This document shows, in pieces, positions 16,895 to 26,452 of a DNA stretch of 64,000 nt (positions within the stretch are counted from its first letter, which is position 1; each line of letters begins with the position of its first letter). The notes beneath the pieces are model-generated. The model was not told where the DNA came from. It saw only the letters and a program-made list of their open reading frames with translations, and ran no database searches. The position numbers and the translations under genes are program-made. This DNA comes from Ferrovibrio sp965278975 (GTDB lineage Bacteria > Pseudomonadota > Alphaproteobacteria > Ferrovibrionales > Ferrovibrionaceae): the NCBI RefSeq assembly GCF_965278975.1, contig NZ_OZ257126.1, forward strand, positions 620,001-684,000. The letters are read 5' to 3'.

Positions 16895-17842
16895 GTGAAG
16901 CATTCCTACATTGAAGCCAATGGGATCTCGATCCATGCCGCTGAATTGGGCAACGGCCCTGCGGTTGTCTTTTGCCATGGATTTCCAGATACCTGGCGCG
17001 GATGGCGGTCCCAGATGGAAGCGGTATCCGCCGCAGGCTTTCGAGCCATCTCGCTAGACATGCGCGGATATGGCCAGAGCTCGGTTCCACAAGAACCGGA
17101 GCTCTATACCACACTGCATAGTGTCGGTGACATTGTTGGCCTGCTTGACGCATTGGGGATTGAACGTGCCAGCCTCGTCGGACACGATTTCGGTGCCAGC
17201 ATAGTTTGGAATGCCGCGCTTATGCGCCCCGACCGCTTTCGTGCTGTCTTTGGTATTAGTGTTACCTTTCGTCCTCGCGGCGACAAGAGTGTCTTGCAGA
17301 ATTTCGCCGAAGCGGGACGGAGCGATTTTTATATGTTTGATCGCATCCGCCCCGAAGCGGATACCGAGTGGGCGGATGCCGCCTCCGTGTTTCCCGCCAA
17401 TCTATACTGGTCCACTGCCACAGCGCCAAAGGAAGAGCGCTGGACCTTATTCAATCGCAGCGAAGCAAAATATCGCTTGATGCCTGGTCCGCTGCCGGGT
17501 TGGGCGAATCCACTCGATATAGAAGCAGCGATTGCGGACTTCGCACGAACCGGTTTCCGCGGCGCGCTCAATTACTACAGAGCGATGCAGCTAAGTTTTG
17601 ATCTCCTTGCTCCGTTCAAAGGCAAGCTTGTGGAGCAGCCGTCATATTTCCTGGGAGGCGCCGAAGACGATCTGGTCAAGATGGGCGGTTCCAAGGCACC
17701 TGATAAATTGCGAAAGGTTCTGCCAGGCCTGATTGACAGCATCATAATTCCAGGCATTGGGCACTGGCCTCAATTGGAAGCGACCGAACAAACCAATATG
17801 GCGCTCGTGAAGTTTCTTCGAGCAGTTCACGGAAGCGAATAG
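16895..17842 (+). CDS. Alpha/beta hydrolase, epoxide hydrolase/haloalkane dehalogenase type
   Basis: A 315-residue alpha/beta hydrolase. The oxyanion segment HGFPDTWRGW is at 29-38. The nucleophile elbow reads GHDFGA with Asp98, which points to the epoxide hydrolase and dehalogenase group rather than serine esterases; the general base is His290 in GIGHWPQ. The start is GTG at 16895 behind GGGGAGAGG. Cytoplasmic; it stands alone or heads a two-gene unit with the kinase-like gene 130 bases downstream. Substrate unknown. Confidence 0.85.
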   Translation: MKHSYIEANGISIHAAELGNGPAVVFCHGFPDTWRGWRSQMEAVSAAGFRAISLDMRGYGQSSVPQEPELYTTLHSVGDIVGLLDALGIERASLVGHDFGASIVWNAALMRPDRFRAVFGISVTFRPRGDKSVLQNFAEAGRSDFYMFDRIRPEADTEWADAASVFPANLYWSTATAPKEERWTLFNRSEAKYRLMPGPLPGWANPLDIEAAIADFARTGFRGALNYYRAMQLSFDLLAPFKGKLVEQPSYFLGGAEDDLVKMGGSKAPDKLRKVLPGLIDSIIIPGIGHWPQLEATEQTNMALVKFLRAVHGSE

Positions 17843-17972
17843 GCTTTTCTATATATTTTCTCCACTCCCATCGACAGAGCGATCCAGACCTTAACGCCGA
17901 ACAAAGACTGTGTTGTCGCGCAGTTGCATCTATGACATCCGACCATTGCACTAGTAGGAACAAGGTCCACTC

Positions 17973-19037
17973 ATGAATTCCTCAACCGATAGATTCTCAG
18001 GCGTGAAGCAGATCGATAGCCGGCTACGTTTCGATGAAAATGCACTTAGTAACTGGATGCAGGAGAACGTTGATGGCTATTGCGGGCCGCTGACCACAAG
18101 TCAATTTAAAGGTGGCCAGTCGAATCCGACATATCGGCTGAACACACCGAACAATACCTACGTTCTGCGTCGACGTCCGCCCGGCGTGCTGCAACCGTCA
18201 GCTCATGCCGTGGATCGGGAATTCCGAGTCATAAGCGCACTGGCTGCTCAAGGGTTTCCTGTCGCCCGCCCCTTTGCGATTTGCAATGACGATTCGGTAA
18301 TTGGCACCCAGTTTTTCGTCATGGGCATGGTGGATGGGAAAGTGCACTGGGACGCCGCTCTACCAGGTGAAACATCGCAAATGCGGCACGGGATGCATTC
18401 TGCAGCAGTTAAAACACTGGCGGAACTTCATCGATTCGACCCCACTACAATTGGGTTGCAGGATTATGGGAGGCCTGGAAACTATTTTGCACGTCAGATC
18501 GAGCGCTGGAGCCGCCAGTACCGGGCGTCAGAAACGGATGTCAAACCCGCAATGGACAAACTGATCGCATTTCTTCCAATCAGCGTGCCGACGCAGGAGC
18601 GGAATTCAATTGTTCACGGCGATTTCCGGTTGGACAACATCATCTTTCATCAGGAAAAGCCTGATGTTCTTGCGGTCCTTGATTGGGAATTATCCACTCT
18701 CGGCGACCCGCTTGCCGATTTTACTTACTATTTGATGCACTGGAATATACCTGCCGATGGGGGGAGCGGTATGTTTGGATTGGATCTGGAGTTTTTGGGT
18801 ATTCCGACCATCGGCCAAACAGTAGAGGCTTATTGCGAATTGACAGATCGCCACGATGTTCCAGATCTCAACTGGTATTTCGCGTACAATCTGTTTCGAC
18901 TCTCCGCAATTCTGCAAGGCATCGCCGGACGCATGCGAGATGGTAATGCCACCAGCGAACATGCGGCCAGAGCTGTGTCCCGCGCCGAACCTCTATCCCA
19001 GCTCGCCTGGCAATTTGCAGTCAAATCGGGAGCCTGA
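17973..19037 (+). CDS. APH-like phosphotransferase family protein
   Basis: A 354-residue protein with the aminoglycoside-phosphotransferase fold. The nucleotide-lobe start FKGGQSNPTYRL, the catalytic loop VHGDFRLDNIIFH and the metal-binding DWELSTLGDPLADF are all intact. Close relatives are found beside or fused to acyl-CoA dehydrogenases (ACAD10/11-type), where they are thought to phosphorylate hydroxyacyl-CoAs; that role would fit a region full of acyl-CoA genes. An AGGAACAAGG ribosome site precedes the ATG. Antibiotic resistance is unlikely given the subfamily. Confidence 0.85.
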   Translation: MNSSTDRFSGVKQIDSRLRFDENALSNWMQENVDGYCGPLTTSQFKGGQSNPTYRLNTPNNTYVLRRRPPGVLQPSAHAVDREFRVISALAAQGFPVARPFAICNDDSVIGTQFFVMGMVDGKVHWDAALPGETSQMRHGMHSAAVKTLAELHRFDPTTIGLQDYGRPGNYFARQIERWSRQYRASETDVKPAMDKLIAFLPISVPTQERNSIVHGDFRLDNIIFHQEKPDVLAVLDWELSTLGDPLADFTYYLMHWNIPADGGSGMFGLDLEFLGIPTIGQTVEAYCELTDRHDVPDLNWYFAYNLFRLSAILQGIAGRMRDGNATSEHAARAVSRAEPLSQLAWQFAVKSGA

Positions 19038-19257
19038 TATTGCCAGGCACACAACAGGTTCCAGTCTGACACTACGAGCCTGCTTCATGAACCGGCTCAA
19101 TTGGCTTCCCAGCATAATCGCTCATTTCCCGGCGATGCAGTATTTGAGGCGGTAGGCTTCAAACGCATCGTAGCAACCAACGGTTCATAGTCAGGCTGGG
19201 AACGGGCCGCAGTATCCCAGATTGGCCGACCCGCAGCCCATCCTGATCGACTTCCAG

Positions 19258-19986
19258 TCAATTCATTTCTATCACATACTCTTCTAGTGGCATGCGGCTG
19301 GTCACGAGTTTATCGATAGGCGCAGTATGATCGGCATATCCAAGCGCCATACCGCACATTATGACTTCATTCTCGGGCACTTTTAGTGTCTGACGTACTA
19401 TTGCGTGCTGGACGGCAAAGGCCGCTTGAGGACAGGTGTCAATACCGTGTGCACGTGCAAGTGTGGTGATATTGCCCAAAAACATTCCAAGATCTACCGC
19501 TGAAGCAGGTACGAATGCACGATCCAGGGTGAAGATCATCCCTACCGGGGCATCGAAGAATTTGAAATTTCGAACCCCCTGCTCCCGCATGGCTTTCTTG
19601 TCGCCTTTGGCAATCCCAAGGAGCGTATACATACCGACGCCAACTTCTTTGCGCCGCTCGTTGAACGGAGACTTCCATTCGGTTGGATAGGGATTGAATT
19701 CCGCAACAGCAGGGCGCTCGAGTTGTGTCGTGAACAGATCGCCCAGAATGGCGTCAACCAACTTTTGTTTTGAAGCGCCGGTCAAGACCCGGACTTGCCA
19801 AGGCTGGGCGTTGTTACCAGAGGGAGCACGGGAAGCCACCTGGATAATGCGGCGTACAGTCTCAATCGGGATAGGTGTCGGCAGGAACTGCCGGACTGCG
19901 CGCCGCGTTTGTATGGCGCGCTCGACAAACATGACTGCGGCACCTTCCGGGTCACTTGCATCGGGGCTCACAATAGCTTTTTCCAT
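19258..19986 (-). CDS. Nitroreductase-family flavoprotein (first copy)
   Basis: A 242-residue FMN-dependent nitroreductase-like protein. The FMN-binding RxxRR-type start (QTRRAVRQF) is near 26-34, PSGNNAQPWQVRVL is near 55-68 and the late loop GMALGYAD is near 212-219. GGAGAGGAAA precedes the ATG. A second, similar gene lies at 25713 in the Liv operon; both share TCPQAAFA/TCTQAAFA and GMALGYAD. These enzymes reduce nitro groups, quinones or enoyl bonds with NAD(P)H. Monocistronic here, with an AT-rich upstream region. Confidence 0.9.
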   Translation of the reverse strand: MEKAIVSPDASDPEGAAVMFVERAIQTRRAVRQFLPTPIPIETVRRIIQVASRAPSGNNAQPWQVRVLTGASKQKLVDAILGDLFTTQLERPAVAEFNPYPTEWKSPFNERRKEVGVGMYTLLGIAKGDKKAMREQGVRNFKFFDAPVGMIFTLDRAFVPASAVDLGMFLGNITTLARAHGIDTCPQAAFAVQHAIVRQTLKVPENEVIMCGMALGYADHTAPIDKLVTSRMPLEEYVIEMN

Positions 19987-20473
19987 CTTGTTTCCTCTCC
20001 TTCGACGCGCCCGCCCTCTTCAGCGATACGCCTTCTATATTTTATGTATTAATATAGTTTTTCATTTTCTTCTAGCATCTTTCTTAGTCATCCTGCCTGC
20101 TGACAGTCTCTGCCTCGGCAGCCGCCTCCCCGCATGTTTATTTGAATTGCAGCGAGTCTGGAGATAAATTCAGATCGCCCAGGCCTTCGTGAAAAGATTT
20201 AAGTTCATAATTTTATTAGACTATTTACAGAAACCTTAATGCCTCCACGACCAATGCCGGCTGAGTATTTGACCTGGCCTGCCCCGTGGGCCAAACCTTG
20301 CTGGCTCACAACAGAGGGGATGCCAATTGACAATTCATCTTTATAAATTTACTTCCTATATAGTTCATTTGTTATGAACTTCCTCGGTGTTCGCGGCGCT
20401 AATCGCGTTCCGCTGAGGTGCTGAGGCTTAGCGACTAGATCGGCGGCCAGCTGACGCCGCCTTGGGAGGAAAC
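19987..20473. other. AT-rich divergent intergenic region
   Basis: No gene is visible in these 487 bases between the minus-strand nitroreductase and the plus-strand SDR. A perfect TTGACA at 20327 could be a -35 element for the plus-strand operon, but the -10 at 17 bases (TACTTC) is poor. A 7-base inverted repeat lies at 20362-20380. Confidence 0.45.
20362..20380. promoter_or_regulatory. AGTTCAT-N5-ATGAACT inverted repeat, candidate operator
   Basis: A perfect 7-base inverted repeat with a 5-base spacer, about 95 bases before the SDR start and just downstream of a TTGACA. Size and symmetry fit a TetR-type operator, and a TetR regulator is encoded at 33907, but no link is shown. Confidence 0.35.
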
Positions 20474-21259
20474 ATGAATATTCTGGACCTGAAGGGCAAG
20501 GTTGCCCTCGTTACCGGCGCTGGCCAGGGTGTCGGCCGGCAGATCGCACTGCATTTGAGTGCACAGAATGCCTGTGTCGCAGTTAACGACTTTGTCCTCG
20601 AACGCGCCGAAGCTGTGGTGCGAGAAATCGTCGATGCAGGGGGCCGCGCATTGGCGGTGCAATGCGATGTCACCAATTTCGATGGTGTCAGAGCCATGTT
20701 CGCAGCTGTCTCTGAAGCATTGGGACCGGTCGACATCCTCGTAAACAACGCCGGCAACCAGGGCACACATTCACGTGTTGCCAGAAAGCAGTTTTGGGAA
20801 TCAACACCTCAAGACTGGGATCGCTTCATTGGAGTGAATCTGTATGGCGTGATGAATTGTGTCTCTAGCGCCACGCCGGCGATGATGAAAAAAGGCTCTG
20901 GCCGCCTCATCACGATCATTTCTGATGCGGGCCGTATGGGTGAGGCCGGCCTGGAAGTGTATTCGGGCGCGAAAGCTGGAGCCGCCGGCTATATGCGCGC
21001 GGTGGCGCGTACGCTCGGCCGTTACAACGTCACATCTAATTGCATCGCAATCGCCGCCACTATGACGCCAACTGTGGCGCCGGAGCTTGAGGCGCAGGCG
21101 CCGGAGCGAACAAAAAAGATGCTGGAGCGCTACGTGATCCGACGGTTCGGCCAACCGGAAGATGTCGCCGGCCTCGTACTCTTTCTTGCGAGTGACTCAA
21201 GCTCGTGGATTACCGGGCAAACCTATCCTGTCAACGGCGGCTTTTCATTTGGGATGTGA
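20474..21259 (+). CDS. SDR-family oxidoreductase (3-hydroxyacyl-CoA dehydrogenase-like)
   Basis: A 261-residue classical SDR: TGAGQGVG (14-21), NNAG (91-94), catalytic Ser150, Tyr163 and Lys167, and an Asp at the end of the second strand (VAVND), favouring NAD. The ATG at 20474 follows GGGAGGAAAC. Its stop overlaps the start of the crotonase gene region, so the pair is one operon: the crotonase would hydrate an enoyl-CoA and this enzyme oxidise the 3-hydroxyacyl-CoA. That pairing is inference from order. Confidence 0.87.
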   Translation: MNILDLKGKVALVTGAGQGVGRQIALHLSAQNACVAVNDFVLERAEAVVREIVDAGGRALAVQCDVTNFDGVRAMFAAVSEALGPVDILVNNAGNQGTHSRVARKQFWESTPQDWDRFIGVNLYGVMNCVSSATPAMMKKGSGRLITIISDAGRMGEAGLEVYSGAKAGAAGYMRAVARTLGRYNVTSNCIAIAATMTPTVAPELEAQAPERTKKMLERYVIRRFGQPEDVAGLVLFLASDSSSWITGQTYPVNGGFSFGM

Positions 21260-21264
21260 TGATC

Positions 21265-22038
21265 ATGAGCCAGGAAACCCCCAAAATCGTCACAGAACGT
21301 CGCGGGCACGTTCTTCTCATAACTATTAACCGGATTGATGCACGAAATGCCTTCGATCACGAGACGGCTCTCGGAATGGAAGCAGCTATTGACCTGCTCG
21401 ATTCCGATCCGGAATTGCGAGTTGGCATTATTTCGGGTGCCGGGAAGCACTTCTGTGCCGGTGCCGACCTAAAAGGTGTTGCACAAGGCCTAAAACCCGT
21501 TGGCGAGCGGCGCGGCGGCTTTGGCATTTTCGAGCGCCCGTCTCTTAAACCAGTGATCGCAGCTGTAGATGGTTATGCAGTCGGCGGCGGCTTCGAACTC
21601 TGCCTGGCCTGTGACCTGGTAGTCGCTACCCGCGCAGCGCGTTTCGGGCTACCCGAAGTACGTCACAATGTGGTCGCTGTTGGCGGCGCGCTATTCCGGC
21701 TTCAGAAACGGATACCCTACAATGTAGCAACCGAATTGGCACTGACAGGCCGGTTTGTCGATGCTGAACTCCTCCACGGCTATGGCTTTGTCAATCGGCT
21801 GGCGGAGCAAGGTAAAGCCGTTGATGCGGCCCTGGAACTCGCCGAGGAAATATTGGTGAATGGCCCCACTGCTATATCGGCAACTCGTGAAATTATCTTT
21901 CAATCAGCATCGTGGACAGACGTCGCAGCTTGGAGCAATCAACGCCCTATCGCAAGCCGGGCGCTTGAGAGCGAAGACGCGAAGGAAGGGCTGCGCGCGT
22001 TTGCAGAAAAGCGCAAACCTGAATGGAAAGGGCGTTAA
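21265..22038 (+). CDS. Enoyl-CoA hydratase/isomerase (crotonase family)
   Basis: A 257-residue crotonase. The CoA-binding segment GKHFCAGADLKGV and the oxyanion-hole and active-site stretch KPVIAAVDGYAVGGGFELCLACD are characteristic, and the glutamate region reads FGLPEVRHNVVAVGG. Two ATGs compete: 21259 overlaps the SDR stop, while 21265 is 10 bases from GGGA; I chose 21265. Crotonases hydrate, isomerise or hydrolyse acyl-CoAs. Translationally coupled to the SDR before it. Confidence 0.9.
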   Translation: MSQETPKIVTERRGHVLLITINRIDARNAFDHETALGMEAAIDLLDSDPELRVGIISGAGKHFCAGADLKGVAQGLKPVGERRGGFGIFERPSLKPVIAAVDGYAVGGGFELCLACDLVVATRAARFGLPEVRHNVVAVGGALFRLQKRIPYNVATELALTGRFVDAELLHGYGFVNRLAEQGKAVDAALELAEEILVNGPTAISATREIIFQSASWTDVAAWSNQRPIASRALESEDAKEGLRAFAEKRKPEWKGR

Positions 22039-22057
22039 TTCATCCGCCTAATGGAAA

Positions 22058-22093
22058 ATGTTGCCGGCGTCTATTCTAATACGCCGGCAACAT
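22058..22093. terminator. Bidirectional terminator between convergent operons
   Basis: ATGTTGCCGGCGT and its exact complement ACGCCGGCAACAT form a 13-base-pair stem around a 10-base loop. On the minus strand it is followed by TTTT. It separates the crotonase gene from the end of the Liv operon. Confidence 0.8.
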
Positions 22094-22179
22094 CCTGAAG
22101 ATCCAATACGATATGTGCTAGCTCCGCCTCACCTCGCGACCTCATTTGAGCCTATCTATGCTTTACGATCAAAGAGAAG

Positions 22180-23220
22180 TCATTTCCGCCCTCTGCGTGA
22201 TTTGTACAGACCGACAATGCCATCTGGCATGAAGTATACAGCTGCGACCATGATCACGCCGTACACCACCCAGGGCGCAGATTGCGACAGTTGACCCGCA
22301 ATATTGGGGACAAACTGAATGAAAAGCGCCCCGAACACAGCGCCCCATACTGTAGCACTTCCTCCGAAGACAGCTCCAACAACCAGCGAAATAGACAAGA
22401 AAACACTGAAACTGTCTGGCGCCACGTATTGGACAACAATCGCCCCCAGTGCGCCAGCAAGGCCGGTGAACATTGCGCTGATCGCAAAGGACATGGTCTT
22501 ATGAAAGCTAATATTAATCCCCATCGATTGGGCTGCGACAGGATGATCTCTGAGCGCGGCAAGCGCTAGCCCAATTCGTCCTCTGAGCAAGTTGATCACA
22601 AGCCAGAACACGATAACTGCAACAATTAGTGCGCAAAAATACAGCCATCTGTCTGCAGTCAGTCGGAAATCAAAAATAATGCCGAACGGTAATTCGTACC
22701 TGTCCTCAAGGGGAAATTGAAAAGGAGCTGCTGGCTTCTTCAATACGATACCCTGGACGCCACCGGTAAAGGGCGCAAGACCGCCGTGGCGTAACAGCTG
22801 AGGAAGGGCAATCGCCAAGGCCAATGTCGTCAGGGCAAGATAATGCCCCGCCAAGCGCAATGCCGGTAGACCGAAGATAAACCCCAAGGCAAAAGAGACC
22901 ACAGCGGCCGCTGGAAGCGTCAGCAGGTAGTGAACATCAAAGGATTTCATCAAAATCGCCGCAGTATAGGCGCCAACAGCATAGAATGCGCCATGACCGA
23001 GCGAAATCTGCCCCGCGAAACCCATCAGGTAGTTCAGCCCCAAGACGCTAATGGCGTAAGCAATGCATAGCGTGAACTGGAAAACTGTAAAGTTCTTGAC
23101 GAAAAACGGAAAAATAATAAGGAGCGCTGCTGCGCAGAGCAGCAATAGCTGTCGGTGACGGGTTTTGTTGGGCATTTCTGCCGTCGATACATTGGTCCGA
23201 AACGTTGACGCCGAGTCCAT
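22180..23220 (-). CDS. livM: Branched-chain amino acid-type ABC permease LivM
   Basis: A 346-residue inner-membrane permease with eight to ten hydrophobic segments. The LivM signatures YAISVLGLNYLMGFAGQISL and a late VGAVFGGSATVWGAVFGALF are present. A strong GGAGGA precedes the ATG. It is the last gene of the operon binding protein, nitroreductase, livG, livF, livH, livM. The importer family takes branched-chain amino acids, amides, or aromatic and short carboxylic acids; with surrounding catabolic genes a non-amino-acid substrate is likely. Confidence 0.92.
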   Translation of the reverse strand: MDSASTFRTNVSTAEMPNKTRHRQLLLLCAAALLIIFPFFVKNFTVFQFTLCIAYAISVLGLNYLMGFAGQISLGHGAFYAVGAYTAAILMKSFDVHYLLTLPAAAVVSFALGFIFGLPALRLAGHYLALTTLALAIALPQLLRHGGLAPFTGGVQGIVLKKPAAPFQFPLEDRYELPFGIIFDFRLTADRWLYFCALIVAVIVFWLVINLLRGRIGLALAALRDHPVAAQSMGINISFHKTMSFAISAMFTGLAGALGAIVVQYVAPDSFSVFLSISLVVGAVFGGSATVWGAVFGALFIQFVPNIAGQLSQSAPWVVYGVIMVAAVYFMPDGIVGLYKSRRGRK

Positions 23221-23229
23221 GTCTTCCTC

Positions 23230-24102
23230 CTACACGCGCTCGATGATTGGGCGCCCGAACAATCCGGACGGTTTGATCAGCAATACGACCACGATGATGA
23301 CGAGCGCCACAGTCAATTTAAGCTCGGTGCCGAACAAGTAAGCGCCCGCCAATGTGTCAATTATTCCGACAAGAAAGCCACCTGCTGCCGCACCCCATGG
23401 GTTGTTTATCCCCCCCAACAGCGCTCCGGCGAAGCCATATACGAGGACGCCTGCCATCATGTGAGGATCAAGAAATACGATCGGTGCAACCATGATGCCG
23501 CTAATCGTACCAAAGACCCCGCCCAATCCCCAGCCGAGTGCCAGCATCCAGCCCACGCGGATGCCAACATACTCGCTCGAATCCGGGTTGTAAGCCGCAG
23601 CCCGCATGGCGAGGCCGAGCTTGGTGTAGCGGAAAAAGGAATACAGCAACCCAAGCATCACAAGGACGACCAGAACCAGCCCCACCTCATGCGCCGATAC
23701 AAAGCGGTTCCTTGGAATAAAGTCGCTGCTGAATGGCGACTGAAAAGTCCGTGTCGTGTGCCCGAATAGCAATCCCGCCAGACCGTTGAAAAGGACCAGC
23801 AGACCTACGAACAGCACCACATGCGCCAGCACCGGCGCTTTTGTTAGTGGACGCACAATAACCCGCTGAATGACAACGCCGATAAGGAAAGCGCTGCCGA
23901 GCGCGATCGCAAAGGCCCCCCAGTATGGCACCCCCGCGTCAATAGAAACTGCGGCGATGAAAACCGAAAACATCGCCATTTCGCCCTGGGCAAAATTGAT
24001 GTGATGGGTCGACTGATAGATCATGACGAAGGCGAGCGCCAGAGATGCATAGATCCCGCCCGATGCGACGCCGGATGCCAGCTGCTGTAAAAAGAAAATC
24101 AT
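23230..24102 (-). CDS. livH: Branched-chain amino acid-type ABC permease LivH
   Basis: A 290-residue permease beginning GVASGGIYASLALAFVMIY and containing HINFAQGEMAMFSVF, both hallmarks of LivH. GAGAGGCGGGG-like purines (AGGAGGCGGGG) precede the ATG. It lies 9 bases after livF and 9 before livM, and forms the heterodimeric channel with LivM. Confidence 0.92.
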   Translation of the reverse strand: MIFFLQQLASGVASGGIYASLALAFVMIYQSTHHINFAQGEMAMFSVFIAAVSIDAGVPYWGAFAIALGSAFLIGVVIQRVIVRPLTKAPVLAHVVLFVGLLVLFNGLAGLLFGHTTRTFQSPFSSDFIPRNRFVSAHEVGLVLVVLVMLGLLYSFFRYTKLGLAMRAAAYNPDSSEYVGIRVGWMLALGWGLGGVFGTISGIMVAPIVFLDPHMMAGVLVYGFAGALLGGINNPWGAAAGGFLVGIIDTLAGAYLFGTELKLTVALVIIVVVLLIKPSGLFGRPIIERV

Positions 24103-24111
24103 CCCCGCCTC

Positions 24112-24831
24112 CTAGTTGCCCAAGTACGACCTGCGCACGGCATCGTCGTTTCTTAAATCTGCTGCGGTACCCTGCATCGAGATCTCTCCAACCTCGAGCA
24201 AGTATCCGTAGTCCGCCAACTCAAGTGACATTTTTGCGTTCTGCTCAATAAGCAATATACTTGTTCCGTCTTCGGCATTGATCGCCTTCATAATCTCGAA
24301 TATTTCCCGGACGATCAGCGGTGCCAGGCCAAATGATGGCTCATCGAGCAGCAAGACACGCGGGTTACTCATCAACGCACGCGCTATGGCCAGCATCTGC
24401 TGCTCGCCACCAGACAGAGTTCCTGCCTGCTGATGTCGTCTTTCTTTGAGCACTGGAAACCGGCGGAACATGCGCTCAAGGTCCCTGGCGACGCCATCCT
24501 TGTCAGACCGCATATATGCACCGAGTTCGAGATTTTCATTTGTGGTCATTTGCGTAAATGTTCCCCGGTTCTCCGGAACATGCGCAAACCCTAGACGTGC
24601 GATCTCTGATGGTGCTTTTCCTGTGATTGACTCTCCAGCGAAGATGATCTCGCCAGATCTGGACACCTTGTTGAAGATCGCTCGCAGCGTGGTGGTTTTC
24701 CCCGCGCCATTGGCGCCCAGAAGTGTCGTAATTCCGCCTTCTCGCACCTTGATACTGATCCCATGCAGAACCTGTGTAGGCCCGTATTTCGCGGTTACAT
24801 TATTCAGCTGAAGAACATCTGCGTTCGGCAT
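24112..24831 (-). CDS. livF: ABC transporter ATPase LivF
   Basis: A 239-residue ATPase: Walker A GANGAGKTTT near 38-47, signature LSGGEQQM near 138-145, Walker B VLLLDEPSFGLAP near 158-170, and the short LivF-type C-terminus ending RRSYLGN. It follows livG by 5 bases. With LivG it powers import through LivHM. Confidence 0.94.
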   Translation of the reverse strand: MPNADVLQLNNVTAKYGPTQVLHGISIKVREGGITTLLGANGAGKTTTLRAIFNKVSRSGEIIFAGESITGKAPSEIARLGFAHVPENRGTFTQMTTNENLELGAYMRSDKDGVARDLERMFRRFPVLKERRHQQAGTLSGGEQQMLAIARALMSNPRVLLLDEPSFGLAPLIVREIFEIMKAINAEDGTSILLIEQNAKMSLELADYGYLLEVGEISMQGTAADLRNDDAVRRSYLGN

Positions 24832-24836
24832 CAGTG

Positions 24837-25655
24837 TCAGTCCCCAAGATATGCGCGAATGACTTCCGGATGATTCTGAGTTGCAGCAGGCGTTCCGTCC
24901 GCAATAACCTGGCCAAAATTGAGTGCGACGACCTTGTCCGATACACCCATCACCAGGCTCATATGATGCTCAACCAGCAAAACAGAAAGTTGCAGATCCG
25001 CTACTACACGCCGGATGAGATCACCCAGAGCATTCACCTCTTCATGATTCAAACCAGCGGCCGGCTCATCAAGCAGAAGCAGCTTTGGCGACGACGCAAG
25101 ACTACGTGCCAGTTCGACCCGCTTCTGGAAGCCGAAAGGAAGATCTTCGACCCGTATGTCGAGATGATTCTGCAGTCCGACAAGGTTGGCTAATTCAAGT
25201 GAGTGTTCCAATACGCGCCTTTCTTCGCGCCTGACAGCGGGCAGGCGGAAGGCATTGGCAATGTATCCAGTGGTGCGCCAGGAATGCGCCCCAACCATAA
25301 TGTTTTCCAGAACAGACATGGTCTTGAACAGAGCTACATTCTGAAATGTGCGCCCAATGCCGATTTCCGCCATGCGGTGCGGCGGCGTCGAAAGCAGATC
25401 CTTGCCATCAAACAGGATCCGCCCGCTACTGGCGGCGTAAATCCTGCTTATGCAATTGAACAGAGTTGTTTTCCCAGCACCGTTCGGTCCGATCAGGCCA
25501 CATATCTTTCGACGCGGAACATCAAACGATACTTTGTTCAGTGCGATAATACCGCCAAATCGGATCGACAATTCATCGACCCTGAGCAATGCCTCTTCGG
25601 GCTGTGACTCTAGCGAAGATTTCATATGGTTTTGAGTTAGTGCCACAGTTGTCAT
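24837..25655 (-). CDS. livG: ABC transporter ATPase LivG
   Basis: A 272-residue ATPase with Walker A GPNGAGKTTLFN, the LivG-specific GRTFQNVALFKTMSVLENIMVG segment, Walker B LLLLDEPAAGLNHEE and a C-terminus ending in VIRAYLGD. The first ATG (25655) has a weak ribosome site; an in-frame ATG at 25625 is an alternative. It follows the nitroreductase by 57 bases. Confidence 0.93.
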   Translation of the reverse strand: MTTVALTQNHMKSSLESQPEEALLRVDELSIRFGGIIALNKVSFDVPRRKICGLIGPNGAGKTTLFNCISRIYAASSGRILFDGKDLLSTPPHRMAEIGIGRTFQNVALFKTMSVLENIMVGAHSWRTTGYIANAFRLPAVRREERRVLEHSLELANLVGLQNHLDIRVEDLPFGFQKRVELARSLASSPKLLLLDEPAAGLNHEEVNALGDLIRRVVADLQLSVLLVEHHMSLVMGVSDKVVALNFGQVIADGTPAATQNHPEVIRAYLGD

Positions 25656-25712
25656 CGTATCTGGCCCGCATTTTTCTGGTTTTCTGTCGCTGAATCGGGT
25701 TGGTGATTTGCA

Positions 25713-26417
25713 CTAATCGTGGAAAGTGGCAAATTGATCGGATCGCAGACGCGGTGTTCGAAAGGAGTTAACAGGATGCGCTTCATCTGCGTAACCCAGG
25801 GCCATGCCGCAGAGAATACGGAAGCCTTCCGGGAGCCCCAGTATTTCACGGACCTTGCTTCCGATTATTGCGAACGCTGCCTGGGTGCAGGTATCAAGGC
25901 CTCTAGCTCGCGCCGCAATCATCAATGTTTGCGCAAACATGCCGATTTCCAGGGTACTACGCTCCATAGCTTTCTCGACACCTATAACAAGACCCACTGG
26001 GGCGCCGAAAAATGAATAGTTCAAACCCATCTGTGCATAACGGGTTTCAACGTCATCACGCTTAATGCCGAGGGAGTCGAAGAGTAATCGGCCTGTTTCC
26101 CGTCGCCGTTCCATATAAGGACCAGACCAGTCGGCGAGAAACATATTGCTGCTTTCCAGTAACTGCCGGTATCCGGCTTTATCCTCGAATACGGCCATGG
26201 TCTCTTCACAGAACCGTTTAAGAGATTGGCCGCTCAGCACCTCGACCTTCCATGGCTGGGCGTTATGTCCGTTTGCCGCATGCGCCGCCAGATCAAGTAT
26301 TTCCCGGACCGTGGAAGCGGGCACCGGTCGATCAAGATAGCTTCTGCACGAACGGCGAGACAGAATCGCATCGTCGACAGGCGATATGGTCGAATAGTCG
26401 TCCATATTGAACCGCAT
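25713..26417 (-). CDS. Nitroreductase-family flavoprotein (second copy, inside the Liv operon)
   Basis: A 234-residue nitroreductase-like FMN protein: SRRSCRSYLDRPV near 20-32, ANGHNAQPWKVEVL near 48-61 and GMALGYAD near 212-219. It is related to the gene at 19258. Placement between the binding-protein gene and livG suggests that its substrate enters through this importer; that is inference. Alternative roles are quinone or enoate reduction. The ribosome site is weak at both possible ATGs (26417, 26405). Confidence 0.9.
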   Translation of the reverse strand: MRFNMDDYSTISPVDDAILSRRSCRSYLDRPVPASTVREILDLAAHAANGHNAQPWKVEVLSGQSLKRFCEETMAVFEDKAGYRQLLESSNMFLADWSGPYMERRRETGRLLFDSLGIKRDDVETRYAQMGLNYSFFGAPVGLVIGVEKAMERSTLEIGMFAQTLMIAARARGLDTCTQAAFAIIGSKVREILGLPEGFRILCGMALGYADEAHPVNSFRTPRLRSDQFATFHD

Positions 26418-26452
26418 TCCGCAGGTGAGTGGGTGGTAAGAAGAAGGGAGGC

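Noticed and set aside
17973..19037. Aminoglycoside resistance gene
   Set aside because: The fold is APH-like, but the sequence fits the subfamily near acyl-CoA dehydrogenases, and the neighbours are catabolic.
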